Source of the DNA: Cryobacterium sp.
GTDB lineage: Bacteria; Actinomycetota; Actinomycetes; Actinomycetales; Microbacteriaceae
Assembly (NCBI GenBank): GCA_014376815.1
Contig: JACMQV010000166.1
Coordinates: 1-33,633 of the forward strand
Direction of reading: 5' to 3'
Length of the DNA: 33,633 nt
Within the stretch, counting starts at the first letter, position 1; each line of letters begins with the position of its first letter. The translations under genes were made by a program, and so were the position numbers. The notes beneath the pieces are model-generated. The model searched no databases and had not been told where the DNA came from. It worked only from the letters and a program-made list of their open reading frames with translations. Shown here in pieces: positions 1 through 8,108 of the stretch.

Positions 1-80
1 AAACAGGAAAAACATAGCACATGTTGAATGTCGGGAATTGATTGTAGGGAGAAGCTCGTCGGGTGGGAGATAATCGAGAG

Positions 81-365
81 ATGGCGACCTGGACGTTTCT
101 GACCAATCACGCCCACGTGTTGTTGTGCGTGGCGGACAACCCGAACGTGCGGCTACGCGACGTCGCCGTTCAGGTCGGCATCACGGAGCGAGCGGCGCAA
201 CGCATCGTCACCGAGCTGGAGGAGGCAGGCTACCTGGACCGCGAACGGGAAGGTCGCCGCAACACGTACCGGCTCAACACGGCAATGCCCCTTCGGCACC
301 CCCTGGATCGAGATCATCGCATCGGGGAGCTTCTTTCCACCTTCGCCAACCCTCACGGCCGGTAA
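81..365 (+). CDS. Small winged helix-turn-helix transcriptional regulator
   Basis: A 94-residue protein that is almost entirely one DNA-binding domain. It opens with TWTFLTNHAHVLLC, followed by a winged-helix core (RLRDVAVQVGITERAAQRIVTELEEAGYL) and a basic wing (REREGRRNTYRLN). This resembles the short MarR/ArsR-like stand-alone regulators common in actinobacteria. No effector-binding domain is visible, so the ligand and targets are unknown. I chose ATG at 81 over GTG at 63 because the conserved part begins just after it and a GATAAT hexamer lies exactly 6 nt upstream (69-74), which fits a leaderless message. GTG at 63 has a possible AGGGAG ribosome site and cannot be excluded; it would add six residues. 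The upstream DNA (1-60) is clearly more AT-rich than the rest of the window. Family assignment is fairly sure; biological role unknown. Confidence 0.75.
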   Translation: MATWTFLTNHAHVLLCVADNPNVRLRDVAVQVGITERAAQRIVTELEEAGYLDREREGRRNTYRLNTAMPLRHPLDRDHRIGELLSTFANPHGR

Positions 366-503
366 CAGATCCGCGGGTCCAACGATCTGACTCCGCGTGG
401 GTGCGAAAGGGATACCTGTCCACTGTCAGAATCAGAGCATGACGTCAGCCTCTAGCTCGATACTGCTCGACGGGCCGGGACCCTATTCCTGCGGACGCAA
501 CTC

Positions 504-926
504 ATGACGTCCTGGTGGGAAATCGCTCTGGGCGTGCTCGGGGGGTTGCTCGTGCTCTGGCTCGCCCTTGTCCTGCTCCTCTGGATCGAGCAGCGCCGGC
601 ATCCCGGCGGCGCTTCGCTTCGTGACCTCCTTCGACTTGCCCCTGACGTCGCCCGGCTTCTCAAACGCCTCACCTGCGATCGATCCGTGTCGGTGGGTGT
701 TCGAATTTGGCTTGGCGTTCTCCTGGCCTACCTGCTGTCACCCATTGACCTGATCCCTGATTTCATCCCGGTTCTCGGCTACGCGGATGACGCCATCGTG
801 GTCGCGTTCGCTCTTCGTTTCGCGACTCGCCGGGCAGGCATTGACGCAGTCGAGCGACACTGGCCCGGAACGCCCGAAGGGCTAGCTGCCGTCCTCCGTC
901 TGGCCGGTTTGACGTCCCGCACCTGA
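504..926 (+). CDS. YkvA family (DUF1232) membrane protein
   Basis: A 140-residue protein with an N-terminal hydrophobic helix (about residues 5-28), a basic amphipathic stretch, then the DUF1232/YkvA signature around residues 75-100 ([23 protein letters not shown]). That motif, with its SPIDLIPD loop and following aspartates, defines the family. Biochemical function is not established for the family; members are small membrane-associated proteins. It is a single-gene unit converging on dapF, with a GC-rich hairpin between them. The 366-503 leader holds two copies of CATGACGTC (one overlapping the start codon) but no convincing promoter. Family call is confident; function unknown. Confidence 0.85.
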   Translation: MTSWWEIALGVLGGLLVLWLALVLLLWIEQRRHPGGASLRDLLRLAPDVARLLKRLTCDRSVSVGVRIWLGVLLAYLLSPIDLIPDFIPVLGYADDAIVVAFALRFATRRAGIDAVERHWPGTPEGLAAVLRLAGLTSRT

Positions 927-992
927 AGAGGTGACGCCGTCACGCCCAACCGCAGAATCACCTGTTGACAGCATTCCGTCGAGCGCGCCCGA

Positions 993-1014
993 GACCGGCC
1001 GGCAGAAGCCGGTC
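993..1014. terminator. Hairpin between convergent YkvA gene and dapF
   Basis: GACCGGC (993-999) pairs perfectly with GCCGGTC (1008-1014) around an 8-nt loop. It lies 67 bp after the YkvA stop and 7 bp after the dapF stop, so it could end both transcripts. No U-tract follows on either strand, so it would be a GC-rich, U-poor terminator of the kind common in actinobacteria, or only an RNA-protecting hairpin. Confidence 0.4.
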
Positions 1015-1021
1015 ACGCGCG

Positions 1022-1903
1022 TCAGTTCAGGCGGAAGACCCCGTCGAAGACGAGCTCCGCCGGCCCCGACAGCGCGACGTGCTCGCCGTCTTCGGCCGGG
1101 AACATGCGCACGCCCAGCGTGCCGCCGGTGACCTCGACCTGCCACTGGTTGGGGGCCCCGGCTCCGGCCCAGTGCCGGGTGGCGAGGGCCGCGGCTGCGG
1201 CGCCCGTGCCGCAGGACAGCGTCTCGCCGCTGCCGCGCTCGTGCACGCGCATCCGGATGTGTCCGACGCCGTTCCTGATCACCGGGTCGCCGGGCAGCAC
1301 GAACTCGACGTTCGCCCCGGACTCCGGGTTGGGGTCGAGCTGGGGCACGAACGTGAGATCCACGCCCGCGAGCTCGACATCGTCGGCGAGGGCGACCACC
1401 ACGTGCGGGTTGCCGACGTTGATGCCGAGCCCGGGGCGGGCCACGGGCAGGTTCTTCGCCCGGACAAGCGGTTCGCCGCCGTCGAGGCGCCAGCGGCCGA
1501 GGTCGACCTGGTAGCCGGCCGCGCCGCGCTGCACGTCCCGCACTCCCCCACGCGTTCCGATGCTCAGCGTGTCGCCCCGGCCCAGGCTGGCGAGGCCGTG
1601 CTCGACCAGGAAGCGTGTGTAGACCCGGATGCCGTTGCCGCACATCTCCGACACCGTGCCGTCGGCGTTCCAGTAGTCCATGAACCATTCGGCCTGGTCG
1701 TCCTCGGCGAGGGCGGCCGTGCCGGCGGCCAGGCTGCGGGAACGAACGGCACGGATGATGCCGTCGCCGCCGATCCCGAAGCGGCGGTCGCAGAGCAGAC
1801 GAATCTGGGCCGGCGTGAGGTCGATCTGCCCGTCAGGGTCGGCGAAGAGGACGAAGTCGTTACCGGTGCCGTGGCCCTTGGCGAAGTTCAGATCAGTTCC
1901 CAT
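1022..1903 (-). CDS. dapF: Diaminopimelate epimerase
   Basis: DapF interconverts LL- and meso-diaminopimelate, the last step before lysine and a source of the peptidoglycan cross-linking residue. The 293-residue protein has the expected length and both catalytic cysteines: C88 in the MCGNGIR motif and C231 in LSCGTGAA. The substrate-binding N-terminus [11 protein letters not shown] is also present. ATG at 1903 is preferred over frames reaching further upstream because the family N-terminus starts right there. It follows miaA by about 10 bp. A TAAACT hexamer overlapping the miaA stop codon lies exactly 7 nt before the ATG, so dapF may have its own leaderless promoter besides read-through. dapA and dapB are also in this window but at separate loci. 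Confidence 0.97.
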   Translation of the reverse strand: MGTDLNFAKGHGTGNDFVLFADPDGQIDLTPAQIRLLCDRRFGIGGDGIIRAVRSRSLAAGTAALAEDDQAEWFMDYWNADGTVSEMCGNGIRVYTRFLVEHGLASLGRGDTLSIGTRGGVRDVQRGAAGYQVDLGRWRLDGGEPLVRAKNLPVARPGLGINVGNPHVVVALADDVELAGVDLTFVPQLDPNPESGANVEFVLPGDPVIRNGVGHIRMRVHERGSGETLSCGTGAAAAALATRHWAGAGAPNQWQVEVTGGTLGVRMFPAEDGEHVALSGPAELVFDGVFRLN

Positions 1904-1910
1904 GGGATCC

Positions 1911-1916
1911 AGTTTA
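1911..1916 (-). promoter_or_regulatory. Candidate -10 element for leaderless dapF
   Basis: On the minus strand TAAACT is followed by 7 nt and the dapF ATG. Its first three bases are the miaA stop codon. The TAnnnT pattern and spacing fit an actinobacterial leaderless promoter. No clear -35 is seen, and GGATCC before the ATG could be a weak ribosome site instead. Confidence 0.4.
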
Positions 1917-2867
1917 CGAGGGCGCGTCCCCGGCCCAGCGCTCCGCGGGTCCGCCCGGGTCGGCGAGACGGGCGACGGCACGGTCCAGCCGGTCGGGCGC
2001 GGACGCGTCCATCCAGTGCGTCTGCGGGGAGCGTTTGAACCAGCTCACCTGGCGCCGGGCGTACCGCCGGGTGATCTGCTGGGTCGTCTCGATCGCCTCG
2101 GCCCGGGTGAGCGAGCCGCTGAGCTGGCCGAGCGCCTGGGCGTAGCCGATGGCGCGGCTGGCGGTCACCCCCGTCTCGATCCCGGCCGGGATCAGCGCCT
2201 CGACCTCGTCGACGAGCCCGTCCGCCCACATCCGCTCGACCCGCGCGTCGAGGCGCGGGGTGAGCTCGGCCCGCGGCGCCCGCAGGCCGAGGGTGACGGC
2301 CGGCATCCAGTGCGCGGGGGCGTCGGGCAGCGCTGCGGTGTGCGGGGCGCCGGTGAGTTCGACGACCTCGAGCGCGCGCACGAGGCGCCGCCCGTTGCTG
2401 GGGCCGATCCGGGCCGCGGCGCCCGGGTCGAGGGCCTTCAGCCGGGTGTAGAGGGCCCCCGGTCCCTGAACGGTCAGTTGGGCCTCGAGCCGGGCTCGCA
2501 GCTCGGGGTCGGTGCCGGGAAACTGGAAGTCGTAGACCACGGACGACACGTAGAGGCCCGAGCCGCCGACCAGGATGGGCACGCGATCGCGGCCGAGGAT
2601 GCCCGTGATGGCGTCCCGGGCTTCGGCCTGGTAGCGGGCCACGGTCGCCTCGTCGGTCACCTCCAGCACGTCGAGCAGGTGGTGCGGGATGCCACGCCGG
2701 TCGGCCACCGGCACTTTCGCGGTGCCGATGTCCATCCCGCGGTACAGCTGCATGGCGTCGGCGTTCACGATCTCCGCCGGGGTGCCGGCCTGCGTGAGAC
2801 GCTCGGCGAGGTCGAGGGAGAGCTCGGACTTGCCCGTGCCGGTGGGGCCGACGATGACGACGAGCAC
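1914..2867 (-). CDS. miaA: tRNA dimethylallyltransferase MiaA
   Basis: MiaA transfers a dimethylallyl group to N6 of A37 in tRNAs reading U-starting codons. It provides the i6A that MiaB, encoded just upstream, then methylthiolates. The P-loop GPTGTGKS is at residues 7-14 from the chosen start, followed by the [16 protein letters not shown] region and GGSGLY, all typical of the family. The open frame extends upstream to 2981, but the family N-terminus ([13 protein letters not shown]) begins at a GTG at 2867, only 4 nt after the miaB stop codon, implying translational coupling. This gives 317 residues, close to normal MiaA length. The start is inferred from family alignment and gene spacing. 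Confidence 0.95.
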   Translation of the reverse strand: MLVVIVGPTGTGKSELSLDLAERLTQAGTPAEIVNADAMQLYRGMDIGTAKVPVADRRGIPHHLLDVLEVTDEATVARYQAEARDAITGILGRDRVPILVGGSGLYVSSVVYDFQFPGTDPELRARLEAQLTVQGPGALYTRLKALDPGAAARIGPSNGRRLVRALEVVELTGAPHTAALPDAPAHWMPAVTLGLRAPRAELTPRLDARVERMWADGLVDEVEALIPAGIETGVTASRAIGYAQALGQLSGSLTRAEAIETTQQITRRYARRQVSWFKRSPQTHWMDASAPDRLDRAVARLADPGGPAERWAGDAPS

Positions 2868-2871
2868 CCGG

Positions 2872-4575
2872 TCAGCGCTGCCCGTCGGTGACGTCGTAGA
2901 TCGGGACGGTGGACGCCGCGGACTCACCCGCGGTGCGCGGGCGCAGGGCGGGCAGGCCGAGCGACACCGCTCCGCCGGCACCGGATGCCCCGCCGTGGCT
3001 GGGCACGCCGCAGGCCTCGGCCTGGATGCGGTCCCACGCGTCGCCGGCGATGGTGCGGCGGATGCGCAGCGGGGCGCCGTCGCTGGAGTCGGCGATCAGG
3101 TGGAACGGGGCGGCCTGGGTCACCGTGACGGTGACGAGGTCTCCCGGGCGGGGCAGGTCCGATCCGGCCGGCACCTCGAAGTGCACGAGGCGGCTGTCGG
3201 GGGCACGCCCGCTCAGCCGGTGGGTGTCGGAATCCTTGCGGCCCTCGCCGTTGGCGACGAGCAGCTCGACCTCACGGCCGATCTGGGTCTGGTTCTCTTC
3301 CAAGGAGATGCGCTCCTGCAGGGCGGCCAGGCGTTCGTAGCGGTCCTGCACGACCTCCTTGGGAACCTGGTCGGCCATGGTCGCGGCCGGTGTTCCGGGG
3401 CGGATCGAGTACTGGAAGGTGAACGCGGTGGCGAACCGGGCCAGCTCCACGACCCGGAGCGTCTCCTGGAAGTCTTCCTCGGTCTCTCCGGGGAAGCCCA
3501 CGATGATGTCGGTGCTGATGGCGGCGTGGGGCATCTGCGCGCGCACCCGGTCCAGGATGCCGAGGAACCGTGCGGAGCGGTAGGACCGGCGCATGGCCTT
3601 GAGCACACGATCGGACCCGGACTGCAGGGGCATGTGCAGCTGCGGCATGACCGACCGCGTCTCGGCCATCGCGTCGATCACGTCATCGGTGAAGGCGGCC
3701 GGGTGCGGGCTGGTGAAACGGATGCGCTCCAGGCCCTCGATCCGGCCGGCCGCGCGCAGCAGCTTACCGAACGCCAGTCGGTCGCCGAATTCCACGCCGT
3801 AGGAGTTGACGTTCTGTCCGAGCAGGGTGACCTCGATCGCCCCGTCGTCGACCAGGGCCTGAATCTCGGCGAGGATCTCGCCCGGTCGGCGGTCCTTCTC
3901 CTTGCCGCGCAGGGCCGGCACGATGCAGAACGTGCAGGTGTTGTTGCAGCCGACCGAGATGGAGACCCAGCCGCTGTAGCTCGAGTCGCGCTTGGTGGGC
4001 AGGGTCGAGGGGAACGTCTCCAGCGCGTCGAGGATTTCCAGCTGCGCCTCCCCGTTGTGGCGGGCGCGTTCGAGCATGCTCGGCAGCGACCCCATGTTGT
4101 GGGTGCCGAAGACCACGTCGACCCAGGGCGCCTTCTTGAGGATGACGTCCTTGTCTTTCTGGGCGAGGCATCCCCCGACCGCGATTTGCATTCCCTCGTG
4201 GCGGCGTTTCACCGAGGCCAGGTGTCCCAGGTTGCCGTAGAGCTTGTTGTCGGCGTTCTCGCGCACGGCGCAGGTGTTCAGCACCACGATGTCGGCTTCT
4301 TCGCCGTTGGCGGGCACGTACCCGGCCGCCTCGAGGGATCCGCTCAGCCGCTCGGAGTCGTGCACGTTCATCTGGCAGCCGAAGGTGCGTACCTCGTAGG
4401 TGCGGGCCCGGCCCTCCGCATCGTGGGCGGCCAGGGACGGGGCGATCAGGGTGGGCGCGCTCAAGCCGGATGCGGGCGGAGCCGGCAGGTGCACGCTCGG
4501 CCTCTGCACGCTCGACATCTGCGGGCTCAGCGTCTCGGCGCTGGAGAACTGGGGCATGGCAGTGCTGCTGGTCAT
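2872..4575 (-). CDS. miaB: tRNA-2-methylthio-N6-dimethylallyladenosine synthase MiaB
   Basis: MiaB is a radical-SAM methylthiotransferase converting i6A37 to ms2i6A37 in tRNA. The N-terminal cluster cysteines are at C67 (TFGCQMN), C102 (NTCAVRE) and C136 (VGGCLAQ). The radical-SAM CxxxCxxC motif is at C210/C214/C217 (GCNNTCTFC). A TRAM domain follows, then a Gly/Ala-rich C-terminus. All six cluster ligands are present, so it should be active. At 567 residues it is longer than many homologs because of a low-complexity, Ser/Pro-rich N-terminus of about 58 residues and a C-terminal tail. ATG codons at 4557 and 4518 are possible later starts. No good ribosome site precedes 4575, but a TAAGCT hexamer lies 9 nt upstream, so the mRNA may be nearly leaderless. 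Confidence 0.95.
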   Translation of the reverse strand: MTSSTAMPQFSSAETLSPQMSSVQRPSVHLPAPPASGLSAPTLIAPSLAAHDAEGRARTYEVRTFGCQMNVHDSERLSGSLEAAGYVPANGEEADIVVLNTCAVRENADNKLYGNLGHLASVKRRHEGMQIAVGGCLAQKDKDVILKKAPWVDVVFGTHNMGSLPSMLERARHNGEAQLEILDALETFPSTLPTKRDSSYSGWVSISVGCNNTCTFCIVPALRGKEKDRRPGEILAEIQALVDDGAIEVTLLGQNVNSYGVEFGDRLAFGKLLRAAGRIEGLERIRFTSPHPAAFTDDVIDAMAETRSVMPQLHMPLQSGSDRVLKAMRRSYRSARFLGILDRVRAQMPHAAISTDIIVGFPGETEEDFQETLRVVELARFATAFTFQYSIRPGTPAATMADQVPKEVVQDRYERLAALQERISLEENQTQIGREVELLVANGEGRKDSDTHRLSGRAPDSRLVHFEVPAGSDLPRPGDLVTVTVTQAAPFHLIADSSDGAPLRIRRTIAGDAWDRIQAEACGVPSHGGASGAGGAVSLGLPALRPRTAGESAASTVPIYDVTDGQR

Positions 4576-4610
4576 AGTGGATACAGCTTACGCGTGGGAC
4601 CCGAGGATAC

Positions 4611-4636
4611 CGAGCCGGGGCTGTGGCCCCGGCTCG
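4611..4636 (-). terminator. Perfect 11-bp GC hairpin between recX and miaB
   Basis: CGAGCCGGGGC (4611-4621) and GCCCCGGCTCG (4626-4636) form a perfect 11-bp stem with a TGTG loop. It lies 18 bp past the recX stop and 36 bp before the miaB start. No U-tract follows, so it may be a U-less terminator or a processing/stability hairpin separating the SOS-controlled recA-recX message from miaB-miaA-dapF. Confidence 0.55.
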
Positions 4637-4653
4637 TCCCAGGCCGCCCCGCG

Positions 4654-5391
4654 CTAACGGAACCGGACGCTGGACGAACCCGACGAACCTCCGCGGGATT
4701 CCAGCGCCGCCTTCACCGCGACCCTCACGATGGAGGACGGGTAGCCCTTGCGCATCAGAAACGCGTTCAGGCGGCGGTCGATGGTCTGGTCGTCGAGCCG
4801 GCCGAGCTGCCCGACCCGCTTGACGGCCACCTCGATAGCGCGTTCGGTTTCGTCGTCGGGCATTTCCTCCAGCTTGGCCAGGATCAGGTCGTGATCGAGC
4901 CCGCGACGGCGCATCTCGGCCTGGACGGCGCTGCGCCCCAGGCCCTTGCGCTCATGGTGGCTGTGCAGGATCTGGTCGGCGAGCCGGCCTTCGTCGATGT
5001 ATTGGAGCTCGATGAAGCGCTCGATGATCTCCTCGGCGTCTCCTCCGTCGACGTCCGTCGAGGACAAGACCGTCCGGGCCTCCGAAACGGAGAGGGAACG
5101 CCCGCGCAGGCGCTGCACCAGCACCTGCTCCGCGTGTGCCCGTCCGGCCGCCGGGTCGAACACCGGCGCGGCGGCCTCCTCGTCGTCCGTGTCGTCCGCG
5201 TGGTCGCCGGCCTCCTCGGCCGATGGCGCCTGGCCGCGCAGGTAGCTGACCGGCGCGAGAGCGTCGTCGTCGTCTGCCTCCTGACCAACCATCGGCGCCT
5301 CGGCGGGCGGTTGCGGGGCCGCGCGCGCCGCACTCTTGCGCCGTGCGGCGCTGAGCGAGACCACCTCGTCGACCGGTTCGAAGTGGACCAC
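4654..5391 (-). CDS. recX: Regulatory protein RecX
   Basis: RecX binds RecA filaments and restrains recombinase activity. The C-terminal ~150 residues carry the RecX three-helix repeats, including ERFIELQYIDEGRLAD, ERKGLGRSAVQAEMRRRG and LNAFLMRKGYPSSIVRVAVKAAL. The first ~85 residues are an Ala/Asp/Glu-rich low-complexity extension not seen in short RecX proteins, giving 245 residues in total. The start lies 4 bp after the recA stop codon, the usual recA-recX arrangement, so the two are probably co-transcribed and translationally coupled. A strong hairpin follows the gene. Identification rests on the repeats and the position directly after recA. Confidence 0.93.
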   Translation of the reverse strand: MVHFEPVDEVVSLSAARRKSAARAAPQPPAEAPMVGQEADDDDALAPVSYLRGQAPSAEEAGDHADDTDDEEAAAPVFDPAAGRAHAEQVLVQRLRGRSLSVSEARTVLSSTDVDGGDAEEIIERFIELQYIDEGRLADQILHSHHERKGLGRSAVQAEMRRRGLDHDLILAKLEEMPDDETERAIEVAVKRVGQLGRLDDQTIDRRLNAFLMRKGYPSSIVRVAVKAALESRGGSSGSSSVRFR

Positions 5392-5395
5392 CGGG

Positions 5396-6529
5396 CTACG
5401 CTCCCTTGCGGGCGGCGAGCTTCGCCTGGACCGACTCGGCCTTGGCGGCCGCGGCTTCCTTGGCGATCACCTCGGCAGCAGCCAGCGCCACCGCCGCCGC
5501 TTCCTTCTCGGCCTTCTTGGCCGCGGCGCCTTCCGGGCCGACGCCGAGCTTGAAGAGGATCTTCTTCTCGATCTCGTTGGCCATGTCCGGGTTGCGGAGC
5601 AGGAAGTTGCGGGAGTTCTCCTTGCCCTGGCCGAGCTGGTCGCCGTCGTAGGTGTACCAGGCGCCGGACTTCTTGACGATCCCCTGGTCGACGCCGAAGT
5701 CGATCAGGCTGCCCTCACGGGAGATGCCGATGCCGTAGATGATGTCGAATTCCGCCTGCTTGAAGGGCGGCGCCATCTTGTTCTTGACGACCTTGACCCT
5801 GGTGCGGTTTCCGACGGCCTCGGTGCCGTCCTTCAGGGTCTCGATCCGGCGGATGTCCAGGCGCACCGACGCGTAGAACTTGAGCGCCTTGCCGCCCGAG
5901 GTGGTCTCGGGGCTGCCGAAGAAGACGCCGATCTTCTCCCGCAGCTGGTTGATGAAGATCATGGTGGTGTTGGTCTGGCTGAGCCCGCCGGTGAGCTTGC
6001 GCAGCGCCTGTGACATCAGCCGGGCCTGCAGGCCCACGTGCGAGTCACCCATCTCGCCCTCGATCTCGGCGCGGGGCACGAGCGCAGCCACGGAGTCGAT
6101 CACGATCAGGTCGATGGACCCGCTTCGCACCAGCATGTCGGCGATCTCCAGCGCCTGCTCGCCGGTGTCGGGCTGCGAGACGAGGAGGGCGTCGATGTCG
6201 ACGCCCAGCTTCTTGGCGTATTCGGGGTCGAGGGCGTGCTCGGCGTCGATGAACGCGGCGATGCCGCCGTTCTTCTGTGCGTTGGCGATGGCGTGCAGGG
6301 TCAGCGTGGTCTTGCCCGAGGACTCCGGGCCGTAGATCTCAACGATTCGGCCGCGGGGCAGGCCGCCTATGCCGAGGGCCACGTCCAGGGCGATCGACCC
6401 GGTGGAAATGGTGTCGACGGGAGCGCGCTCGTCGCTGCCCAAACGCATGACCGAACCCTTGCCGAACTGGCGGTCGATGGCCGCGAGGGCGGTGTCGAGT
6501 GCCTTTTCGCGATCTGCTGCTGATGCCAT
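5396..6529 (-). CDS. recA: Recombinase RecA
   Basis: RecA forms ATP-dependent filaments on single-stranded DNA, drives strand exchange and triggers LexA self-cleavage. The 377-residue protein has Walker A GPESSGKT at residues 68-75, the conserved block [13 protein letters not shown], and the usual variable C-terminus, here Ala/Lys/Glu-rich. There is no intein, unlike Mycobacterium tuberculosis RecA. The ATG is preceded by AAGGAGA with good spacing. About 290 bp separate it from the next gene upstream. This region holds a LexA-type box (6738-6753) and a PafBC-type promoter (6646-6668), so damage induction by two routes is predicted. recX follows after 4 bp. Confidence 0.99.
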   Translation of the reverse strand: MASAADREKALDTALAAIDRQFGKGSVMRLGSDERAPVDTISTGSIALDVALGIGGLPRGRIVEIYGPESSGKTTLTLHAIANAQKNGGIAAFIDAEHALDPEYAKKLGVDIDALLVSQPDTGEQALEIADMLVRSGSIDLIVIDSVAALVPRAEIEGEMGDSHVGLQARLMSQALRKLTGGLSQTNTTMIFINQLREKIGVFFGSPETTSGGKALKFYASVRLDIRRIETLKDGTEAVGNRTRVKVVKNKMAPPFKQAEFDIIYGIGISREGSLIDFGVDQGIVKKSGAWYTYDGDQLGQGKENSRNFLLRNPDMANEIEKKILFKLGVGPEGAAAKKAEKEAAAVALAAAEVIAKEAAAAKAESVQAKLAARKGA

Positions 6530-6645
6530 GATGGTCTCCTTCGGTCGTGCGTTGTGGCGCCTATAGGCTGTCGAACCCGACCACCGGGAAGACCCCGATG
6601 CCCATTCTCAACAAGGCAAATGCTCTCTGCCGCTGACGTGACCCG

Positions 6646-6668
6646 ACTGTACGCGGAGCCTCCGACAC
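6646..6668 (-). promoter_or_regulatory. Proximal PafBC-type (RecA-NDp) promoter of recA
   Basis: Read on the minus strand: GTGTCGGAG, 8 nt, TACAGT. The published mycobacterial LexA-independent damage motif is tTGTCRgtg-N8-TAnnnT. Here seven of the eight positions TGTCRGTG match, the 8-nt spacing is exact, and the -10 fits. It would start transcription about 110 nt before the recA ATG. The motif is taken from established knowledge of mycobacterial recA P1; its use in this organism is inferred. Confidence 0.65.
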
Positions 6669-6724
6669 GGGGTCGGGTGCTGCCGGGGACGTGGAGGGTG
6701 CGCCGGTGACTTCTGCTGTGGAGG

Positions 6725-6730
6725 AGCCTA
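6725..6730 (-). promoter_or_regulatory. Candidate -10 element of the distal recA promoter
   Basis: TAGGCT on the minus strand lies 17 nt after TCGAAT, a poor -35 that forms the first half of the LexA-type box. If used, LexA bound there would cover the -35 region and block the promoter. Confidence 0.45.
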
Positions 6731-6737
6731 TCAACAC

Positions 6738-6753
6738 ACGAACACGCATTCGA
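6738..6753 (-). promoter_or_regulatory. LexA-type SOS box upstream of recA
   Basis: The minus strand reads TCGAATGCGTGTTCGT. Against the actinobacterial SOS box TCGAACrnnTGTTCGA it keeps both half-sites (TCGAA and TGTTCG) with changes in the core and at the last base. It is about 210 bp before the recA ATG and overlaps the -35 region of a TAGGCT promoter. Position upstream of recA and near-palindromic form support LexA control. Confidence 0.7.
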
Positions 6754-6821
6754 GAATTACCACCGCATTCGTGGCGTGTCGTCGAAACACGCCGCGCACC
6801 GAGTCAGCTTCAAGCGAGCGG

Positions 6822-7043
6822 TCAGAGCCGAGCGGCCGGAAGGCCGGCGCCGTACCGGCGGCTCCGCGGGACATCCGTCTCGTCGCAGAGGGCCAGCCAC
6901 ACGTCACGCGCAGAAGCACCGCCGGCCAGGGCCTGGTCGGCGGTGCATCCAAACGGGGTGAGGATGAGGTCACGGGTGAGGACCCGTGAGTAGCCGTCAC
7001 CGAACTCGTCTTTCAGAGCCTGACGAAATTCACTGAGGCGCAT
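6822..7043 (-). CDS. DUF3046 family protein
   Basis: A 73-residue protein matching the small DUF3046 family that sits beside recA in many actinobacteria. Recognisable parts are the N-terminus MRLSEFRQALKDEFG, the central SRVLTRDLILTPFG, and ARDVWLALCDETDVP near the C-terminus. No catalytic motif, membrane segment or cofactor site is visible. The function is unknown, although conserved synteny with recA/recX suggests a housekeeping role. ATG at 7043 matches the family N-terminus; a GTG two codons upstream (7049) is the alternative. It lies 39 bp after clgR and probably shares its transcript. Confidence 0.85.
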   Translation of the reverse strand: MRLSEFRQALKDEFGDGYSRVLTRDLILTPFGCTADQALAGGASARDVWLALCDETDVPRSRRYGAGLPAARL

Positions 7044-7082
7044 GGTCACTCACACGAACACGGGAATGGACTGGAATGGGAA

Positions 7083-7388
7083 CTAGCGCACCATCATGCC
7101 GTCGTAGTTGGCCACGAGTTCGTCCGGAACGGTGTCGGGGAACCGGTCGATTCCCTCGATGACCGCCAGACGGTCGCCAACCTCTCGCATGATGACCGAG
7201 ATCGGGGTATCCAACGCATCTGCAACAGAGGCCAGAATCTCGGAAGACGCTTCCTTCTGTCCACGCTCAACCTCGCTCAGGTATCCGAGGGCCACGCTGG
7301 CCTTACTCGCAACCTGGCGGAGTGTGCGCCCCTTCTGCAGGCGGAAGTCCCTGAGCACATCGCCGATTTCCTGTCGAACAAGAATCAT
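7083..7388 (-). CDS. clgR: ClgR-type XRE-family transcriptional regulator
   Basis: A 101-residue Cro/C1-type helix-turn-helix protein. The DNA-binding domain spans about residues 8-62 (LRDFRLQKGRTLRQVASKASVALGYLSEVERGQKEAS). Its sequence and place next to cinA match ClgR, known in actinobacteria to activate clp protease and other proteostasis genes and to be a Clp substrate. The C-terminus ends in hydrophobic/basic residues (MMVR), reminiscent of Clp-recognised tails, though I infer that only by analogy. ATG at 7388 is fixed by an ideal AAGGAGG ribosome site; the frame continues upstream without one. A TAGTAT hexamer (7438-7443) and a pair of direct repeats lie in its leader, so it is probably transcribed separately from cinA. 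Confidence 0.85.
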   Translation of the reverse strand: MILVRQEIGDVLRDFRLQKGRTLRQVASKASVALGYLSEVERGQKEASSEILASVADALDTPISVIMREVGDRLAVIEGIDRFPDTVPDELVANYDGMMVR

Positions 7389-7397
7389 CGGAACCTC

Positions 7398-7437
7398 CTT
7401 CTCGTACTGATTGCTGGTGCTTCTCAAGTACTGATTG
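7398..7437 (-). repeat. Direct repeat pair in the clgR leader
   Basis: CTTCTCGTACTGATTG (7398-7413) and CTTCTCAAGTACTGATTG (7420-7437), read on the plus strand, are the same word with a 2-base insertion, starting 22 bp apart. The first overlaps the clgR ribosome-binding site. The second directly abuts a TAGTAT hexamer (7438-7443) that could be the clgR -10. Possible operators or a short leader duplication. Confidence 0.6.
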
Positions 7438-7574
7438 ATACTACTGGCGCCCACTCGACCGGTTGGTTTCGTGTGATTGGATCGCAAGAGTACTACCTTG
7501 AATAACCCGACACTACCGATGACGACTGGACTTTTCTTGTGAATCTGATCGGTGTAACCGGCAGATCCGGGGAA

Positions 7575-8108
7575 CTATTCCGTTGTTTCCCGCGCTATCA
7601 GGTGCTGCACAGCTTCCACCGCGCGGGCGACGGTTGCGGAACGGATCGCAGCCCGGTCGCCGTCGAGCCGCAGTTCGACGGCCCACGACTCGGAACCCCG
7701 GGAGAGTCCGAGGAACACGGTGCCCGGGGCCTGTCCGCCCTGCGCGTAAGGGCCCGCCACACCGGTGGTGGCCACGCCGATGTCCGCGTCCCGGCCCCCG
7801 ACGGCGAGCCGGCTCCGCACGCCGGCCGCCATCTGCCGGGCGACCTCCGGGTGAACGGGTCCGTGCTCGGCCAGCAGGGCGCCGTCCACGCCGAGCAGGC
7901 TCTGCTTGAGCTCGGTCTGATACGCCACCACGGCCCCGTTCACGACGACGGATGCGCCGGGGATGCGGATGAGCTCGGCCGCCAGGGCGCCGCCGGTCAG
8001 GGACTCGGCCACCGCCAGGGTCAGGCGCCGCCGGGTGAGGTCGTTGATCAGCAGCGCCGTGGCGTCCGTCACGCCCGACCCGTCAGGTGCCGGCGGCGCG
8101 TCACTCAT
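7575..8108 (-). CDS. cinA: CinA-family nicotinamide-nucleotide amidohydrolase
   Basis: A 177-residue protein consisting of the CinA C-terminal (PncC) domain alone. That domain in characterised enzymes deamidates nicotinamide mononucleotide for NAD recycling. Diagnostic stretches are LAVAESLTGGALAAELIRIPGAS, VVNGAVVAYQTELKQSLLGV and ATTGVAGPYAQGGQAPGTVF. The N-terminal COG1058 nucleotide-binding domain of longer CinA proteins is absent, as is usual in actinobacteria. Its ATG overlaps the end of pgsA by 8 bp, so translation is probably coupled. The historical link of CinA to competence gives no evidence of competence here. Confidence 0.93.
   Translation of the reverse strand: MSDAPPAPDGSGVTDATALLINDLTRRRLTLAVAESLTGGALAAELIRIPGASVVVNGAVVAYQTELKQSLLGVDGALLAEHGPVHPEVARQMAAGVRSRLAVGGRDADIGVATTGVAGPYAQGGQAPGTVFLGLSRGSESWAVELRLDGDRAAIRSATVARAVEAVQHLIARETTE

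Noticed and set aside
5396-6529. Intein in recA, as in some mycobacteria
   Set aside because: The 377-residue frame is continuous with normal RecA length and no splicing motifs.
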